From Kribbella sp. VKM Ac-2568 (GTDB lineage Bacteria; Actinomycetota; Actinomycetes; Propionibacteriales; Kribbellaceae), in contig NZ_SLVF01000001.1 in the NCBI RefSeq assembly GCF_004345365.1, forward strand, positions 124,001-188,000: 64,000 bases of DNA, read 5' to 3'. The notes below the pieces were generated by a model. That model worked only from the letters and a program-made list of their open reading frames with translations, made no database searches and was not told the DNA's origin. Made by a program: the position numbers and the translations under genes. Below, one piece after another: positions 8,479 to 17,091 of the stretch (position 1 is the stretch's first letter; each line of letters opens with the position of its first letter).

Positions 8479-9667
8479 ACTGACCACATCGGTAACGCTT
8501 GGCGGCCTAATGGATCGGGGCTATGTCGCAGTTGGTGACGGTCACCGTGCAAAGTTGGAAGAACTGGGTGGAACCGGTCCGTATTTTCTTCGCGCTGGCA
8601 ACCTTGGTGACTCTGGCTTCGACTGGTTGGGACTCGAACGTTTCCGTGCCATCGGAGATGAACGCCTCCGGCGGAAAATCGGCCAGCCAGGCGATACTGT
8701 AATCACAACCAAAGGCAATAGTACCGGACGGGTCGGTATCGTTCCGAAGGATGCGCCGTCCTTTGTTTATTCTCCTCATCTCAGCTATTGGCGAAGTCTC
8801 GATCACGGTCAAATCGATCCGCGGTATCTATATTACTGGTCGCGGTCGCCCGAGTTTCGTGCACAGTTACGAGCAATGGCGCACGGCACTGATATGGCTC
8901 CTTACCTCAGTTTGGCGGACCAGGCGCGGCTGACGATCACGCTACCGAGCATCGACCGTCAGCAGGCGATCGCGGAAGTTCTGGGGGCGCTGGATGACAA
9001 GATTATTGTCGATTCCGACATACGTTCATCCTCCAGTACCCTCATAAGTGCGCTGTATGACGAGGCTGCTATGGCCGACGGGCTCACCGAGATGAAGTTG
9101 GGTGAGGTGCTAGACGTCACATTCGGAGCCGCATTTTCCTCTAGCCACTTCAACGAACGACGTCTTGGGCTGCCACTCATTCGTATCAGGGACCTAAAGA
9201 CTGAAACCCCGCAGATCTGGACTACCCAAAGACTCCCACGCGATCGGGTCGTTCAATCTGGTGACACCGTCGCCGGGATGGATGGTGAGTTCAGGCCGAT
9301 GATTTGGGCCGGCGATTCGGGCCTTCTCAATCAGCGTGTGTTCTACGCGACATCGCGGATCGGGGGCGGGGCGGCGCTTGCACGAGAGATCCTGCGCGGG
9401 CCGCTTGCGGAAATCGAGGGTTACAAGACCGGGACGACTGTAGCTCATCTGAACAAAGGCGATCTTGATGCAGTTGCGGTGAAGGTTCCTAGTCGGATTG
9501 CATTAGGGCGGTTCGAATCATTAACCGACCCACTTGTATGGCGAATGGTCGGCGCTGCACGAGAGTCAACCGCACTTGCGCTGCTGAGGGACACGTTGTT
9601 GCCATATTTGATGGCCGGGAAGTTGCGGGTCAAGGATGCGGAAAGGGTTGTGGGGAACGCGACATGA
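8471..9667 (+). CDS. hsdS: type I restriction-modification system specificity subunit HsdS
   Basis: 398 residues with the classic two-half layout. The first target recognition domain spans about 10-150 and is followed by a conserved helix (IDRQQAIAEVLGALDDKIIVDSDI, about 160-185). The second recognition domain begins at EMKLGEVLDVTFGAAFSSSHF and is followed by a second conserved helix near the C-terminus (ALLRDTLLPYLMAGKLRV). Each half would read one half of a bipartite DNA site. The gene is visibly more AT-rich than its neighbours, as is usual for hsdS and consistent with exchange by transfer. The ATG at 8471 overlaps the end of hsdM; GGAG lies 8 nt upstream. Confidence 0.93.
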   Translation: MPELTTSVTLGGLMDRGYVAVGDGHRAKLEELGGTGPYFLRAGNLGDSGFDWLGLERFRAIGDERLRRKIGQPGDTVITTKGNSTGRVGIVPKDAPSFVYSPHLSYWRSLDHGQIDPRYLYYWSRSPEFRAQLRAMAHGTDMAPYLSLADQARLTITLPSIDRQQAIAEVLGALDDKIIVDSDIRSSSSTLISALYDEAAMADGLTEMKLGEVLDVTFGAAFSSSHFNERRLGLPLIRIRDLKTETPQIWTTQRLPRDRVVQSGDTVAGMDGEFRPMIWAGDSGLLNQRVFYATSRIGGGAALAREILRGPLAEIEGYKTGTTVAHLNKGDLDAVAVKVPSRIALGRFESLTDPLVWRMVGAARESTALALLRDTLLPYLMAGKLRVKDAERVVGNAT

Positions 9668-12600
9668 TCAGGGATATGAGCGAGGGGGAGTGGGAGGACT
9701 TTGCATTCGACGTTCTGGGTGAGTTGGCTTGGGAGTTGTTCGATGGCGCGAAAGTTGCTCCTAGCTCGGGGGAGCGGGAGTCGTGGGCGGATCTAATTCT
9801 GCACGGGAAGTTGCATGCGGCAATCGCCCGGCTGAACCCTGAGTTGCCACCGCCAGCCGTCGATGAGGCGGTGTCGCTCGTAGTCACGCCGCAGTCGCGG
9901 GACGCCAAGGCGGAGAACTACCACGTCCATCGGTACCTCACGGAGGGCATCCGCAAGGTTGTCTACACGGACGAGTTCGGCACCGAGCAGAACCCGACCG
10001 TTCGAGTCATCAGCTCGAACGCGGACGACAACGAGTACACCGCGGTCCGTCAGGTCACCGTTATCGAAGGCGATCACAAGCGCCGACTCGACATCGTTCT
10101 GTATGTAAACGGCCTGCCGCTTGCGATCATTGAACTCAAGAAGGCCGGCGATGCTCACGCAGACATCAGAGGCGCGCACGCCCAGCTGATGACCTACGTG
10201 CAGGAGCTCCCACTGGCGTTCCGCTACACGATGACCTGCGTCGTGTCCGACGGCATCACCGCGAAGTACGGGACGCCCTTCACGCCGTACGAGCACTTTG
10301 TCCCGTGGAATATTGATGAAGACGGCAATCCAGTGCCCGTTGCGACGAGCGACGAGGACCTTGCGCTGTCTGTCCTCCTGTTCGGCCTGTTTGAACACCG
10401 CCGCCTGGTGCAGTTGCTCAACGGGTATGTCGCATTCGCGGACACCGGCTCCGAACTCGTGAAGCGCATCGCCAGACCGCACCAATGGCACGCCGTCGAC
10501 AAGGCAGTAGGCAAGACGATCGAGGCCGTTCGCAGTCATGGCCTGGCCGGCGTCGTCTGGCACACCCAGGGCTCCGGCAAGTCCATGGAGATGGAGCTCT
10601 ACGCAAACCAGGTGCTACGCCACCGTTCGCTCGGCAATCCAACGGTGGTCGTCATCACCGACCGCACCGACCTGGACGACCAGCTGTTCACGACCTTCGT
10701 CACCAGCAAGCTACTGCCGGAGACTCCGGTTCAGGTAGCCAGCCGCGATGAACTGCGGGAGACGCTGTCCAACCGGACCACCGGCGGCATCATCTTCACC
10801 ACCCTGCAGAAGTTCGGACTGTCCAAGGAAGAGAAGGAGTCCGGTCTCCATCATCCGCTGCTATCTGAGCGGAACAACATCATCGTCATCGTGGACGAGG
10901 CACACCGCAGCCACTACGACAGCCTTGACGGATACGCGCGGCATCTTAAGCAGGCGCTGCCGAAGGCAACCATGATCGCGTTCACCGGTACGCCGGTCCA
11001 GACCGCTGAGCGCAACACCCGCAACGTGTTCGGTGAGTACATCGACATATACGACCTAAGCCGTGCTGTTGAGGACGGCGCTACGGTGCGGGTCTACTAC
11101 GAGAGCCGGCTCATCAAGGTCGACCTTCCCGATGACGTCGATCCGGAACTCATCGACGAGCGCGCCGACGAGGTGACCGTTGGTCTCGATGATGCCGAAC
11201 GCCAGCGGATTCAGCAGGCCGTCGCAGCTATGAACGCTCTGTACGGCGCGCCTGACCGGCTGCGTGTCCTTGCGGATGACGTCGTCCAGCACTGGGAGAA
11301 CCGCCGCAGCCAGATGGAGAAGTTCATCGAGGTGCCAGGCAAGGGCATGATCGTCTGTGCTACCCGCGAGATCTGCGCCAACCTCTATGCAGAAATCATT
11401 GAGCGCCGTCCTGACTGGCACGATGACGACCTCGACAAGGGCAAAATCAAGGTCGTCTACACCGGTACGCCGAAGGACTCTGACCCGATCCGCAAGCACG
11501 TGCGCAGGCCGTCGCAGAACAAGGCGATCCAGCAGCGTATGAAGAAGGCTGACGATGAGCTGGAGCTCGTCATCGTGCAGTCGATGTGGTTGACGGGCTT
11601 CGACTCGCCACCGCTGCACACACTGTATCTCGACCGCCCGATGAAGGGGGCGGCGCTGATGCAAACCCTCGCGCGCGTGAATCGCACCTACAAGAACAAG
11701 CAGGACGCGCTTCTCGTCGGATACGCCCCGCTCACCGAGAACTTGTACGCTGCGCTGGCCGAGTACAGCGTCACGGATAAGCACTCGAAGCCGACGGGCC
11801 GGGACATTGATGAGGCGCTCGCCCAGGTGCGAGATCTGGTCGACACGGTCGGGAACGTGATCCTGGCCGGAGTCGATTGGCGCGGCCTTCTCAAATCCAA
11901 GGGGCCGCGGCCTTTCCTGAACGCGGTGCTCAAAACGGTCGACTACGTTCGGAACCCCCAGACACCCGGCAACCAGGTAGATGAGGGCGAGGACACGCTC
12001 GCCGACAGGTTCCGTCAGGCGTCGTCGAAGCTGGCCCGGTTCTTCGCGCTCTGCTCCAGTAGCGGCGAGCTGAACGACTATCGGGACGACATCTCCTTCT
12101 TTGAGGCCGTCCGGTCGTACATGGCGAAGTTCGACGCGGCTGAGCGGGAGGCTAGCGGCAAGCCAGTTCCGGCCGATGTCGCCCTGTACCTCCGGCAGCT
12201 CACCGCGAGCGCCATCGAGGCAGGTGGCGTGACCGATCTCTACGAGGCCGCCGGCATCCCGCGTCCGGATCTGAGCCACCTTGACGAGGCCTTCATCAAG
12301 AAGATGCAGGAGAGCCGGACGCCGCATCTGGCGATCGAGGCACTTCGCCGGCTCATCGAGCAGGAGATGCGCAAGGTCACGCGGCACAACGTCGTACGGC
12401 AACAGAGCTTCTCCGATCGGCTGCTGGAACTGATGACGAAATACGCGAACCAGAACCTGTCCGCGGCGGAGGTGATCGCCGAGCTTGTGGCGATGGCGAG
12501 GGATGTGTCCACCGATGCGAATCGGGGAACGACCTTCGCGCCCGCGCTCACACAGGACGAGTTGGCGTTCTATGACGCCGTAGCGCAGAACGAGTCCGCG

Positions 12601-12849
12601 GTGAGCGAGATGGGAACAGGAGTACTCGCCGACATTGCCCGGGACCTAGTCAGGTCGCTGCGCCGTGACGTCACCACAGACTGGATGTCGCGTGACGACG
12701 TTCGAGCCAAGCTCCGCACGACCATCAAAAGGCTCCTGGCGCGGCATGGATATCCGCCCGACGCCCAGCCGGCCGCGATCCAGCTTGTCATCCGCCAGAT
12801 GGAGACCTTCGCGGAGGACTGGTCTCCCAACGGTGGCCAGGTGCGCTGA
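9664..12849 (+). CDS. hsdR: type I restriction-modification system restriction/translocase subunit HsdR
   Basis: 1061 residues. The N-terminal PD-(D/E)xK nuclease has D143 in RRLDIVLYV and E157-L-K159 in IIELKKAGD. The SF2 helicase motor has Walker A TQGSGKS (301-307), ITDRTDLDDQLF, the VDEAH box (410-414), FTGTPV, and motif VI-like MQTLARVNRTY. The C-terminal helical region would contact the M2S core. It cleaves unmodified DNA after ATP-driven translocation. The ATG at 9664 overlaps the hsdS stop (ATGA). All catalytic motifs are intact, so the system looks functional. Confidence 0.95.
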   Translation: MIRDMSEGEWEDFAFDVLGELAWELFDGAKVAPSSGERESWADLILHGKLHAAIARLNPELPPPAVDEAVSLVVTPQSRDAKAENYHVHRYLTEGIRKVVYTDEFGTEQNPTVRVISSNADDNEYTAVRQVTVIEGDHKRRLDIVLYVNGLPLAIIELKKAGDAHADIRGAHAQLMTYVQELPLAFRYTMTCVVSDGITAKYGTPFTPYEHFVPWNIDEDGNPVPVATSDEDLALSVLLFGLFEHRRLVQLLNGYVAFADTGSELVKRIARPHQWHAVDKAVGKTIEAVRSHGLAGVVWHTQGSGKSMEMELYANQVLRHRSLGNPTVVVITDRTDLDDQLFTTFVTSKLLPETPVQVASRDELRETLSNRTTGGIIFTTLQKFGLSKEEKESGLHHPLLSERNNIIVIVDEAHRSHYDSLDGYARHLKQALPKATMIAFTGTPVQTAERNTRNVFGEYIDIYDLSRAVEDGATVRVYYESRLIKVDLPDDVDPELIDERADEVTVGLDDAERQRIQQAVAAMNALYGAPDRLRVLADDVVQHWENRRSQMEKFIEVPGKGMIVCATREICANLYAEIIERRPDWHDDDLDKGKIKVVYTGTPKDSDPIRKHVRRPSQNKAIQQRMKKADDELELVIVQSMWLTGFDSPPLHTLYLDRPMKGAALMQTLARVNRTYKNKQDALLVGYAPLTENLYAALAEYSVTDKHSKPTGRDIDEALAQVRDLVDTVGNVILAGVDWRGLLKSKGPRPFLNAVLKTVDYVRNPQTPGNQVDEGEDTLADRFRQASSKLARFFALCSSSGELNDYRDDISFFEAVRSYMAKFDAAEREASGKPVPADVALYLRQLTASAIEAGGVTDLYEAAGIPRPDLSHLDEAFIKKMQESRTPHLAIEALRRLIEQEMRKVTRHNVVRQQSFSDRLLELMTKYANQNLSAAEVIAELVAMARDVSTDANRGTTFAPALTQDELAFYDAVAQNESAVSEMGTGVLADIARDLVRSLRRDVTTDWMSRDDVRAKLRTTIKRLLARHGYPPDAQPAAIQLVIRQMETFAEDWSPNGGQVR

Positions 12850-12922
12850 TGGCAGACGTCTGGCCGCCCGGCGGCAGGACGCTTCAAAGATCTCGCCCTC
12901 GCCATGTAGCGAGAAGCAGACC

Positions 12923-12948
12923 GATGCTTTGCTCACTCAGCGAGCATC
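12923..12948 (+). terminator. imperfect hairpin after hsdR
   Basis: GATGCT pairs with AGCATC (6 bp), and inside it GCT pairs with AGC around a 5-nt loop. It sits 73 nt after the hsdR stop and 26 nt before the next start. No T-run follows, so it may attenuate rather than end transcription. Confidence 0.35.
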
Positions 12949-12973
12949 CCTCACGGCTATTGAAGGAGAGACC

Positions 12974-13267
12974 TTGACTACAGACGACCAGGTCAGACCG
13001 ACTGCCGTTTTCGCGGTCCGGCCAGACGCGAACGAAGATCACATTGCGCAGGCGACCTGGCATGCCGAGCTGGCCGCCCGCAGGGCAGCCGTCGCTGCAG
13101 GCGCTAGCGAGGACGAGCTGTCGCGGTCTTTCGAAGGCTGGGGCGTGGTCGTCATCTCTACGGCCAGTGGTGAGCGATTCGAGGCATGGGTTGTTACCGA
13201 CTCGAAGGTGTCGTCCCTTTTCGGTACGGAAGTTGACCCGAGCGGATACAGGCGCCCAGCTCGGTGA
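12974..13267 (+). CDS. small protein of unknown function downstream of hsdR
   Basis: 97 residues from a TTG start at 12974, chosen because AAGGAGAG lies 4 nt upstream and codon use becomes regular only from here (TTDDQVRPTAVFAVRPDANE). A helical, acidic middle (HIAQATWHAELAARRAAVAAGASEDELSRSF) is followed by a beta-rich end (WGVVVISTASGERFEAWVV). No signal peptide or membrane segment. I do not recognise a family. It lies on the hsd strand, 125 nt behind hsdR, and may be a last, weakly expressed gene of that operon. Confidence 0.55.
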   Translation: MTTDDQVRPTAVFAVRPDANEDHIAQATWHAELAARRAAVAAGASEDELSRSFEGWGVVVISTASGERFEAWVVTDSKVSSLFGTEVDPSGYRRPAR

Positions 13268-13667
13268 CACCGAGTTCAGTTCGGGAAGCTCGCCCAGCAC
13301 GCCGCTGATGTGATTTCGTGGGTCTGTGACCGGAATCGAGTGTCAGCGGTCGTGCCAAACAAGAGGTGAGGTGTCGAGGGCGGCTTCGGCGAAGCGGCGG
13401 TCCAAGGGGTTGGATTCGGGCCCGAGAGGATTCGGTCCAGCCATGTACGTGCCGGCAGTCGGCTTCGCGGTATTCGACAGCCTGCATGAGGCATTCGAGG
13501 CGATCGGCGTCTTGGCGCAACGGGCCGCGATGATCTCGGCTATCTCCTACTCCAGGACGACCTCGCAGAGCTCCTGGCTGCGGGTTGGTCGGGGCGATCC
13601 GCTCATTACTCGGGATACCCAGCAACCGAGAATTGCCGGTTGGGCGGCCGCAGTACTCGTGTTACGT
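13268..13667. other. intergenic stretch, no recognised gene
   Basis: About 400 nt between the R-M island and the sugar transporter. Open frames exist on both strands, but their composition looks like chance high-GC translation (Arg/Ser/Pro rich), none has a good ribosome binding site, and I recognise no domain. It may be the scar of an old insertion at the edge of the island. Confidence 0.5.
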
Positions 13668-13703
13668 CCGAAGAAGTGCGGAGGCGTCTCCGCACTTCTT
13701 CGG
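13668..13703. terminator. strong bidirectional terminator hairpin
   Basis: CCGAAGAAGTGCGGAG, GCGT, CTCCGCACTTCTTCGG: a perfect 16-bp stem with a 4-nt loop. It lies 23 nt after the stop of the leftward binding-protein gene (13727). There is no T-run, which is common for actinobacterial terminators. Confidence 0.8.
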
Positions 13704-13726
13704 TCGTAAGAGTCAGGAAGAGAACC

Positions 13727-15136
13727 TTACTTCTTGACTGTTTTGTTGTATTGGTCGATTTGGGGCTTGATGGAGTCGGCTGCTGCCTTCATGGCTTGGG
13801 TGGGGTCGGTGCCTAGGACTGCCTTCTCCAGGCCGTCTTCGGAGGCCTTGCGGGACTGGGGCATGACGCCGAGGATGCAGCCGGAGGAGGCGTTGGAGGG
13901 CTTGGTGTTGTGGAGTTGGGTGATGGCGGTGGTGAACTGCGGGTACTGCGCCACCCAGGCCTTGTCCTCGGGGAGGTCGAGGGCCTTGGAGTTGATCGGG
14001 AAGTAGCCGGTGCCGGTGTGCCAGGCAGCCTGCTGCGCCGGGGAGGACGCGAACTTCACGAACTCCCAGGAGGCGCGCTTCTCGGCGTCGGAGTGACCTG
14101 GGCCGTCGACCCACAGGGAGGCGCCGCCGATGATCGGGCCGCCGGTGTCCGAGGCGGTGATCTTCGGGAACGGCGCGGTCAGTACGGTGAACTTGCCCTT
14201 CGCCGCGTCCAGGTAGCCGCGCAGCGCGCCGGTCGACTCCAGGTGCATCGCGGAGGTGCCGGACTTGAACACCGCCTGCGCGTCATCGGTCTTCTTGCCG
14301 GTGTTCGGCATGTAGCCGAGCTTGACCATCTGCTGGTACCAGGTGGCCACCTTGACGCCCTGCTCGTCCGCGAAGTTCACCTGGGTGGCGAGGTCCTTGC
14401 GGCCGTTCTCGTTGTCGCAGTACGTCGTACCGGACTGGGCGATCAGCTGCTCCATGAACCAGCCGTAGATCGCGGCGTTGAAGCCGTACTGGACCGTCTT
14501 GCCACCCTGCTTGATGGTGAGCTTCTTCGCGGCTTCCATGATCTCGTCGAGGTTCGTCGGCGGCTTCGCAGGGTCCAGCCCGGCCTTCACGAACGCTTCC
14601 TTGTTGATGTACAGCAAGGGCATCGACGTGTTGAACGGCATCGAGTTGAGCTTGCCGTCGATCGAGTAGTAGTTCGCGATGTTCGGCTCGATCGAGTCCA
14701 GCGTGTAGCCGTCCTTGTCGGCGAAGCTCTGCACCGGCACGGTCTGCTTGGAGTCGATCATGAACCGCGAACCGATGTCGTAGATCTGGACCACCGAGGG
14801 CGTGTTGCCCTGCTGCACGGAGGTCTTGTACTTCGTGATCGTCTCGTCGTAGTCGCCCTGGTAGACGGCGGTGACCTCGATCTTGCCCGTGTGCTCGGCG
14901 TTGAACGCCTTCACCAGCTTGTCGACGGCCTCGCCGTTCGCGCCTTTCATTCCGTGCCAGAAGGTCACCTTGGTGACGCCGGTGGCCTTGTCCAGCGCGT
15001 CCGCGCCGGGAGCGTCCTGGCCGCCGCTCGCGGTGTCGCCGCTGGAGTCGCCGCCACCGCAGCCGGCGGCGACCAGCGCCACCACTGCCAGCAGGGTTGC
15101 CGCGGTCGCCGTACGCCGTTGTCGGACAGATCGCAT
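13727..15136 (-). CDS. ABC transporter substrate-binding lipoprotein, UgpB-like
   Basis: 469 residues. A lipoprotein signal peptide ends in VAAGC with Cys26 as the lipidation site, followed by a Gly/Ser/Asp linker and a family-1 extracellular solute-binding fold. VTFWHGMKGANGEAVDKLVKAFN and YQGDYDETITKYKTSV resemble UgpB, the glycerol-3-phosphate binding protein (HGM.GA and Y.G.Y.ET), so glycerol phosphate or a phosphodiester is a possible ligand; a sugar cannot be excluded. The start is the ATG at 15136, which has AGAGG upstream; a second in-frame ATG lies at 15154. Last gene of a three-gene leftward operon, 29 nt after the second permease. No ATPase gene is present, so a shared MsiK-type ATPase is likely. 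Confidence 0.88.
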   Translation of the reverse strand: MRSVRQRRTATAATLLAVVALVAAGCGGGDSSGDTASGGQDAPGADALDKATGVTKVTFWHGMKGANGEAVDKLVKAFNAEHTGKIEVTAVYQGDYDETITKYKTSVQQGNTPSVVQIYDIGSRFMIDSKQTVPVQSFADKDGYTLDSIEPNIANYYSIDGKLNSMPFNTSMPLLYINKEAFVKAGLDPAKPPTNLDEIMEAAKKLTIKQGGKTVQYGFNAAIYGWFMEQLIAQSGTTYCDNENGRKDLATQVNFADEQGVKVATWYQQMVKLGYMPNTGKKTDDAQAVFKSGTSAMHLESTGALRGYLDAAKGKFTVLTAPFPKITASDTGGPIIGGASLWVDGPGHSDAEKRASWEFVKFASSPAQQAAWHTGTGYFPINSKALDLPEDKAWVAQYPQFTTAITQLHNTKPSNASSGCILGVMPQSRKASEDGLEKAVLGTDPTQAMKAAADSIKPQIDQYNKTVKK

Positions 15137-15165
15137 CGCTGTGCCTCTTTTCATCGAACGCTCAC

Positions 15166-16014
15166 TTACCGGATCGCGCCCGCGGTCAGGCCGCGGACGA
15201 TGAAGCGCTGGCCGAAGATCACGATGGCCAGGGTGGGAAGGATGGACAGGGTGACGCCGGCCAGGATCAGGCCCGGGTCGGCCGCTTCGACGTCGTTCAG
15301 CTGGCTGATGCCGATCTGCAGCGTCCGCCGGTTGGCGTTGTCGCCGATCAGCAGCGGCCAGAAGAACTGGTTCCAAGCGGCCAGGAAGACGTACAGGCCG
15401 ACCGCCATCAGGGCCGGCTTGTTCAGCGGCAGCAGGATCCGCCGGATGAAGCGCCAGTGGCCGCACCCGTCGATCACGGCCGCGTCCCGCAGTTCGGTCG
15501 GGAACTGCAGGAACGACTGCCGCAGCAGGAAGACTCCGAACGCGTTCGCCAGGAACGGCAGCACCAGCGCGATCATCGTGCCCGCGTACGACGTGGTCAG
15601 CCGCTGGCCGCCGAGCTCCCAGCCGGTGATGGTCAGGTAGTTCGGCAGCACGATCGACTCCCACGGCACCATCAGCGTGGCCAGGAACAACCCGAACAGG
15701 AGGGTCCGGCCCCACATCTTCATGAAGACGAACGCGTACGCCGCGAGCACGCTGGTGATCAGCTGGCTGAGCGTGATCACCGAGGTCTGCAGGATCGAGT
15801 TCAGGTACTGCCGGCCGATCGCGGTGGTGGAGGTGGCCCCCTCGTAGTTGCCGGTGAACACGCCGTGCGGGAACAGGTCCGGGGGATACGCGGAGATCTG
15901 CCCCGGCGACATGATCGAGCCCGCGATCACGTAGTACACCGGGAAGATCACCGCGAGCGCGGCGACCACCAGTACGGCGTACGTGACGAGTCGTCCGACG
16001 GTCAGCTTCCTCAC
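15166..16014 (-). CDS. ABC transporter permease, MalG/UgpE-like
   Basis: 282 residues with about six membrane helices, beginning KLTVGRLVTYAVLVVAALAVIFPVYYVIAGS. The EAA loop that contacts the ATPase is visible (ELRDAAVIDGCGHWRFIRRILLPLNKPAL). The GTG at 16014 overlaps the stop of the upstream permease (GTGA), so the two subunits are translationally coupled. Together they form the heterodimeric membrane channel of the importer. Confidence 0.9.
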   Translation of the reverse strand: MRKLTVGRLVTYAVLVVAALAVIFPVYYVIAGSIMSPGQISAYPPDLFPHGVFTGNYEGATSTTAIGRQYLNSILQTSVITLSQLITSVLAAYAFVFMKMWGRTLLFGLFLATLMVPWESIVLPNYLTITGWELGGQRLTTSYAGTMIALVLPFLANAFGVFLLRQSFLQFPTELRDAAVIDGCGHWRFIRRILLPLNKPALMAVGLYVFLAAWNQFFWPLLIGDNANRRTLQIGISQLNDVEAADPGLILAGVTLSILPTLAIVIFGQRFIVRGLTAGAIR

Positions 16015-16970
16015 TTGTAGTGCACCCGCCTCTCGAGTACGCCGAACTGGATCGCCGTACAGGCGAGCAGGATGACGAGCAGCACGATCGCCTGCGCCGA
16101 GGCGGCGCCGAAGTCGCTGGCGTTGTTGGCGAAGGCGGTGTGGTAGATCGAGTACACGAGCGTCTTGGTGGACTGCTCGGGTCCGCCTTCGGGGGTGAGG
16201 ATCTTGATCTGGCCGAAGCCCTGCAGCGACTGGATGGTCGAGATCACGATCAGGAAGAACAGCTGCGGACCGAGCATCGGCACGGTGATGAACCGGGCCG
16301 CCCGCCAGCCGCCGGCGCCGTCCAGGGTGGCTGCCTCGTTGATCTCGGTCGGGATCGCCCCGATCCCGGCCGACAGCACCAGCACGTTGTAGCCGATGCT
16401 CATCCAAACGGTGGTGATCGAGACGCTGATCAGCGCCCATTCAGGGTCGGTCAGCCAGCCGATCCGGTCCACCCCGAACCGGCCGAGCAGCCCGTTGGCC
16501 AGGCCGATCGCCGGGTTGTAGATGGTCGCGAAGATGACCGACGCGCTGGCCACCGAGAAGGCGAACGGCAGCGCGAAGGCGGTCCGGAAGATCCGGATCC
16601 CCCTGATGTGCTGCTCCAGCAGCAGCACGATCGCCAGCCCGCCGAGCACGCCCGGGATCACGGTCAGCAGCACGAACGCGAAGGTGACCCAGAGGATGTG
16701 CCGGAACTCCGCGCTGCCGAGCATGTCGCGGTAGTGCTGCAGCCCGACGAACGCGTCCGGGCGGCCGAACAGGTCGGAGCCGTGCAGGGACAGCGAGACG
16801 GACTTGCCGAGCGGCCAGACGATGAAGAGGGCGAAGATCACCACGCAGGGCAACAGCATCAGCCAGGAAGCCACTGAGCCGGCGGTCGGCCGCCTGCCAG
16901 GGCGGCGGACCGGTGCGGAAGTGGCGGCCGGCCGGCTGCCGGGGCGGGCCGGTGCGGAAGTTGTAGTCAA
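16011..16970 (-). CDS. ABC transporter permease, MalF/UgpA-like
   Basis: 319 residues. A Pro/Arg/Ala-rich cytoplasmic N-terminus of about 35 residues is followed by six membrane helices, starting at VASWLMLLPCVVIFALFIVWPLGKSV. The EAA motif is EINEAATLDGAGGWRAARFITVPMLGPQ. I chose the TTG at 16970 because GGAGG stands 7 nt upstream; another TTG at 16988 would extend it by 6 residues. First gene of the operon, divergent from purD. Confidence 0.88.
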   Translation of the reverse strand: MTTTSAPARPGSRPAATSAPVRRPGRRPTAGSVASWLMLLPCVVIFALFIVWPLGKSVSLSLHGSDLFGRPDAFVGLQHYRDMLGSAEFRHILWVTFAFVLLTVIPGVLGGLAIVLLLEQHIRGIRIFRTAFALPFAFSVASASVIFATIYNPAIGLANGLLGRFGVDRIGWLTDPEWALISVSITTVWMSIGYNVLVLSAGIGAIPTEINEAATLDGAGGWRAARFITVPMLGPQLFFLIVISTIQSLQGFGQIKILTPEGGPEQSTKTLVYSIYHTAFANNASDFGAASAQAIVLLVILLACTAIQFGVLERRVHYK

Positions 16971-17077
16971 GCGAATACCTCCAGTCAAGGCGCAGTCTTA
17001 CACCGCGCAGGGCTCACGCAGCCCGGTCCATGCGTCCGGTGACCGCTCGCGCCTGCGCACCCGCGGACGAGATGCCC

Positions 17078-17083
17078 TAGGCT
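17078..17083 (+). promoter_or_regulatory. -10 box (TAGGCT) for apparently leaderless purD
   Basis: TAGGCT is followed by 8 nt and then the purD GTG. No Shine-Dalgarno sequence fits in the gap, so transcription probably starts at the start codon. Confidence 0.6.
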
Positions 17084-17091
17084 CATGCGTC

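Noticed and set aside
13194..13709. Open frames on both strands in the gap after the R-M island
   Set aside because: Arg/Ser/Pro-rich composition, no ribosome binding site, no recognisable domain; likely chance frames in high-GC DNA.
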